Shown in pieces: positions 28,501 to 30,808 of a DNA stretch of 30,808 nt (its first letter is position 1; each line of letters starts with the position of its first letter). This DNA is from a virus: positions 1 through 30,808 of IMG/VR virus record IMGVR_UViG_3300027974_000106. One strand, written 5' to 3'. A program made the translations under genes and the position numbers. The notes under the pieces were generated by a model, which saw only the letters and a program-made list of their open reading frames with translations, had not been told where the DNA came from and ran no database searches.

Positions 28501-30808
28501 CAGTGGTTTTGCAACCACAACAGCCGCAACAGGTACTGTAAAGTTAAAAGATGGTTATTACACAAAAGTACAAACTACCACTAACACAACACAATACGAA
28601 GCTGCAAGCGGTGACTTGTTCATGTTTGGTAAACTTCAACAGGAGTCACAAGACCTTGTTGTAATATCTATTGAACCCACCAACGGTGCTAAAAATGCCA
28701 GGTTAACACTGGTAGACTATGGCGTACAGGCAGCAGTAAGTGGTGTTACAGCCGGATACAACATATTTACAGATTACTACAACTACACTGGTCTAGCCTA
28801 CTACAGTAATATTACTGACACTCCTGTTCTACAAATAGATGACATAGGAGACAAAAAGCCTGAAATACTGAGTGAACGTATTGTAAGTAACGAGTCAGTA
28901 ATGACAAAGGTAGCCGACAATACTTTTATCTTTGCTATTCGTGTACCATTTGTTCAAGACTTGACCCTTCCACCTACAGTTACTCATGTAGAAGGTCAAA
29001 TAGATCAAGACGGTAATAATGTTTCCTACAAGCGTGCTCTTACGGAAATCGATAAAACCAGTATTACCTTTAATGATGTAGAACAGGGCAAAGCCTATAG
29101 GGTCAGGCTGAGGTATGTGGACTCACAAGGTAGAGTGGGTGGATGGACTGAGTGGGTAACGCACACTGTAATAGGCATGTTTTCTCCACCACCAGATGTA
29201 ACCAATTTTAGCTATTTGGCTCAACCTGGTGGTATTAAATTTGACTGGGATAAACCAGACGTAGTAGACTACAAAACCACAATTATTAAAGACATAACTG
29301 GTGAAACCTGGGCAACCGGTACTACTCTATTTGAAGGCAATGTTACCACTTGGACTTGGACCGATGTAGCTACTAATAACTATGTTATTGCAGCACGCCA
29401 CTTAGATCAAGCCGACCTATTGAGCAGCAATAATAGCACACTGAACATTAGCTATATAGCTCTGGACTTGGCAAGTGTAAAAGTTGAATTGGACAACGAC
29501 ACCCACAACATACCAGCAAAAGCAGACGGCACAAGCCCTGTACTGACCCTGAGCGGTACAGAGATAGAAGTATATCAAGGTGGATCTTTATTAAAATATG
29601 ATGCTACAGGTACTGCAGCCGGACGCTGGAGAATAGTGAGTGCAGTGGGTACCAATTGTACTCCTGGAACTATTGGTTCTGTAATCAACGCTGTTAGTGG
29701 CGATGACAAGGCTGTACTAGCGGACTTGGCGAGTTTTTCAACTACACAAGACACTGGCCAGATACTATTCACTATTAGTGGAAAAACAACTACTGGTGTG
29801 GTTTTTACTACAACCAAAACTCAAACTTTTGCAAAAGTAAAAAATGCTCAGGACAGTACTATCTATAGAATTGTACTGAGTACTAAAGCAGTCTACAAAA
29901 ATAGTCCAGATAACACCACAGTCGGTCCTTTTAATGAAATAAAAGGCAGTGCCAAAAAATATGTTGGTAATACTGTTACTAACTTTGGATACTTGGGCGT
30001 TACTCCTTATATAGGAGCTACCCCCGGTACTGAAAGTAGAGTATTTGTTGGTGGTGGAGATGGAGTAGTCTTTAGTCCTAGTGCCAGCGATCAGAGTACA
30101 AAGTTCGTTGTAAGACTGTATGAAACCAATACCAGTACTACAGTGTTGGACACAGATGAAATATCTGTGATCTTTAAGGGTGATGTTGGATTGGGCAATG
30201 CACTTGTATATGCATACAAGCGCAGTGCAACTGCAATAACTGATGACCCAGGTGCTGTCGATTATAGTTTTATTACTAAACAAATAACTACTGCCACACT
30301 TGCCAACAACTGGTCAAAAACAATACCAACCGGCACAGATCCACTATATGTGACTGTTGCTAGTGCTTCTAGTAATACTAGTACTGACAACATTGCTGCT
30401 AATGAGTGGAGTACTCCAGTTATTCAAACACAGAGTGGTATAAATAGCGCTACCATTTATTTATATAGTAGAAATAATAGTACTACTACAGCACCCGAAT
30501 TTAGAACTGGTGGTAGCAGTACATATACTTTTAGTACAGGCGATATTGCAGGATTTCCGTCTAATTGGAGTGATGCAATACCAAGTGTTAGTAGTGGTGA
30601 CGTAATTTGGGTCGTACAAGCTACTGCAGCTTCTACATCCACCACAGATTCTATAGCAGACAGTGAGTGGAGTACACCTCAAGTTTTAGCAAACAAAGGT
30701 AACTCAGCCGCCAGATTTAGTATTGACAATGCAGCCTCAACATTTGCCAAAGACAAAGCAGGAGTGATATCTCCTAGTGTTGGTATAACACTAACCACTA
30801 GTGCAAGT
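25505..30808 (+). CDS. NlpC/P60 - J-like tail-tip fusion protein, partial (at least 1768 aa)
   Basis: One frame stays open from the ATG at 25505 to the window end, without a stop. Residues 1-~135 form an NlpC/P60 (C40) peptidase: C23 in GIDCWGL, H87 in LSHVGV, H99 in FLHAQEG, the full triad. Residues ~140-280 hold a ubiquitin-like strand pair (TIHIFVNGVLIPRVAW) and a hydrophobic hairpin (IALVLVAAYYLGPLGAELGA, AAALVNVVLPIRPP), as in lambda gpI and the gpJ N-terminus. The rest is J-like: GGQNQATPYGAVPVVLGKVRM, RDICAAGRGSPALKDGKWTV, fibronectin-like segments near 1200-1300, then repeats. It would cut peptidoglycan and bind the receptor. K, I and J functions are usually separate genes. Confidence 0.9.
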   Translation, partial: MWSNKYLGIPYLHHGRDETGIDCWGLVRLVYKQEYNIDLPSFVDSYLEDDRIRSEELIAQYREGWEELDAPQEGCVVVLRVMGHLSHVGVCINERQFLHAQEGSGSSVQDFDGVKWSRRVSGFYRYREVAGAVLNAVPHPLKTERVVMAIVPGTNLEELYTQVKQKVEVSPTLEKTIHIFVNGVLIPRVAWTSTVLKSSDVVEYRSVPGKETVRIALVLVAAYYLGPLGAELGANMAVALELGTAGTNFLIAAGQAAGYLAAAALVNVVLPIRPPTQNDPGSTTAELMVNGGQNQATPYGAVPVVLGKVRMTPPLCMNSFVTFDNVAGKSTAFLNMVLAWGYGPLSINETSFRVGKADLMDYDNVTQETIAYFPSAPLAAEIAAFNTIAAGDVVQNYSGLELVQNYKSVAKDVTQAEWNTTYGGDNNGTYFMRQKNFDGNYADTVYRSVWSNYSETVLTRPDPDTEVFKTNEVLTSEVYTLADWVESTFNQQLDQVTVAIGFPQGLRKIKVKSGSTETTSVSFEVQSRYRNSTNTAWLSWPSTGTTITVTRNEKDGFTYTQKFDLDKTQLGTQFRIRRTTDTNSEPNADDRLSHVSVLHSFTGYYSDPLYPPHTWAPTRPTTTTVAKTAFRVQATDQLNGNIEGISAIIQTVAKVWNGSNWNTLAPTSNPAALFLYVLTHPANPQRVEEADISSKVDLVKLQYWYDYCENYQAKTSSGNVTQKLEYNSVLGSQKSVLEVLRDICAAGRGSPALKDGKWTVTIDEPQSVVVQHFTPHNSWGFESVKALPKYPNAFKVQYYNEDKNYQQDEIILPAAGYTKDTAELFETITLPGITNEVLADDFGRWHYAQIKLRPEVYTLNTDIEYLVCNRGDRVKVLHDVPMWGLQSGRIKNRLNSDIFELDEELPITENQNYTIRFRGVSNTGTGTNQVLNTERQVKTTFDLTGYSAGGGNVTLTIGTHPLQVGDRVAVVVTGVATASTTLAVINQVTATTIRYGLINSGFATTTAATGTVKLKDGYYTKVQTTTNTTQYEAASGDLFMFGKLQQESQDLVVISIEPTNGAKNARLTLVDYGVQAAVSGVTAGYNIFTDYYNYTGLAYYSNITDTPVLQIDDIGDKKPEILSERIVSNESVMTKVADNTFIFAIRVPFVQDLTLPPTVTHVEGQIDQDGNNVSYKRALTEIDKTSITFNDVEQGKAYRVRLRYVDSQGRVGGWTEWVTHTVIGMFSPPPDVTNFSYLAQPGGIKFDWDKPDVVDYKTTIIKDITGETWATGTTLFEGNVTTWTWTDVATNNYVIAARHLDQADLLSSNNSTLNISYIALDLASVKVELDNDTHNIPAKADGTSPVLTLSGTEIEVYQGGSLLKYDATGTAAGRWRIVSAVGTNCTPGTIGSVINAVSGDDKAVLADLASFSTTQDTGQILFTISGKTTTGVVFTTTKTQTFAKVKNAQDSTIYRIVLSTKAVYKNSPDNTTVGPFNEIKGSAKKYVGNTVTNFGYLGVTPYIGATPGTESRVFVGGGDGVVFSPSASDQSTKFVVRLYETNTSTTVLDTDEISVIFKGDVGLGNALVYAYKRSATAITDDPGAVDYSFITKQITTATLANNWSKTIPTGTDPLYVTVASASSNTSTDNIAANEWSTPVIQTQSGINSATIYLYSRNNSTTTAPEFRTGGSSTYTFSTGDIAGFPSNWSDAIPSVSSGDVIWVVQATAASTSTTDSIADSEWSTPQVLANKGNSAARFSIDNAASTFAKDKAGVISPSVGITLTTSAS
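30197..30808 (+). repeat. tandem ~83-86-residue repeats in the tail-tip protein
   Basis: Units begin at NALVYAYKRS (30197), NSATIYLYSRN (30443) and NSAARFSIDN (30701). The first two end alike (DNIAANEWSTPVIQ and DSIADSEWSTPQVL) and share F-x(n)-W-S-x-x-IP. They form an exposed stalk region in many J-like proteins. The third unit is cut by the window edge. Confidence 0.7.

Noticed and set aside
1-30808. Prophage or lysogeny module
   Set aside because: No integrase, excisionase, CI-like repressor or bacterial flank is visible. Absence within one window does not prove a strictly lytic phage.

Overview
The window is about 30.8 kb of a tailed, double-stranded DNA phage with a long-tail (siphovirus-like) morphogenesis module. 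It shows TerS/TerL, an HK97-type portal, a protease-scaffold-capsid polyprotein, connectors, a tail tube, frameshifted tail chaperones, a tape measure and a J-like tail tip. No integrase, repressor, tRNA, rRNA, IS element or CRISPR array is visible. The host is probably a Gram-negative pseudomonadotan: the promoters are sigma70-type, one small protein looks like DUF3563 (mostly betaproteobacterial), and the phage carries an EAL-CBS-GGDEF enzyme of a proteobacterial type. The host assignment is inference.

Layout. 1-420: 45-bp tandem repeats, a 20-bp palindrome, CTTATATT repeats and a divergent promoter pair, but no gene. 420-5985: a leftward region of fifteen small genes in short operons. It includes an HTH-like protein, two SprT-like metallopeptidases, a DnaQ-type exonuclease, a HAD phosphatase, a PQ-loop/SemiSWEET-like membrane protein, other tiny membrane proteins and several unknowns; six of the genes are 55 aa or shorter and in tight arrays. 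5934-6221: a divergent control region with back-to-back promoters. 6222-30808: the rightward late module, running past the right edge inside a tail-tip gene of at least 1768 codons.

The most unusual regulatory feature is a family of seven near-identical elements (E1-E7) in the leftward region. Each is a sigma70-like promoter with an invariant 18-bp spacer that points RIGHTWARD, against the genes. In most of them the spacer and -10 form a dyad (CCAAAATTAT...ATAATTTTGG), usually followed by GGCGCC and a strong stem-loop. They lie at operon boundaries, so each would fire antisense into the 3' end of the neighbouring leftward operon. They resemble the promoter-stem-loop cassettes (PeSLs) of T4-type phages, but in reversed orientation. 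One copy (E7) keeps the dyad through compensatory base changes.

The most unusual gene is a 606-aa EAL-CBS-GGDEF protein between the large terminase and the endonuclease/portal genes. All the usual EAL catalytic residues and a GGDDF motif are present, so the phage appears able to alter host cyclic-di-GMP during the late phase. It is followed by a perfect consensus promoter whose -35 lies in one arm of a 14-bp inverted repeat, then a GIY-YIG endonuclease and an HNH endonuclease. Other notable features are an Hsp20 chaperone beside the terminase genes, a -1 programmed frameshift (GGGAAAC) in the tail chaperone genes, a protease/capsid fusion with a possible internal start, a minor protein with an internal base-composition step, a DUF1833-like tail protein interrupted by two copies of a repeat, and an NlpC/P60 domain fused to the J-like protein.
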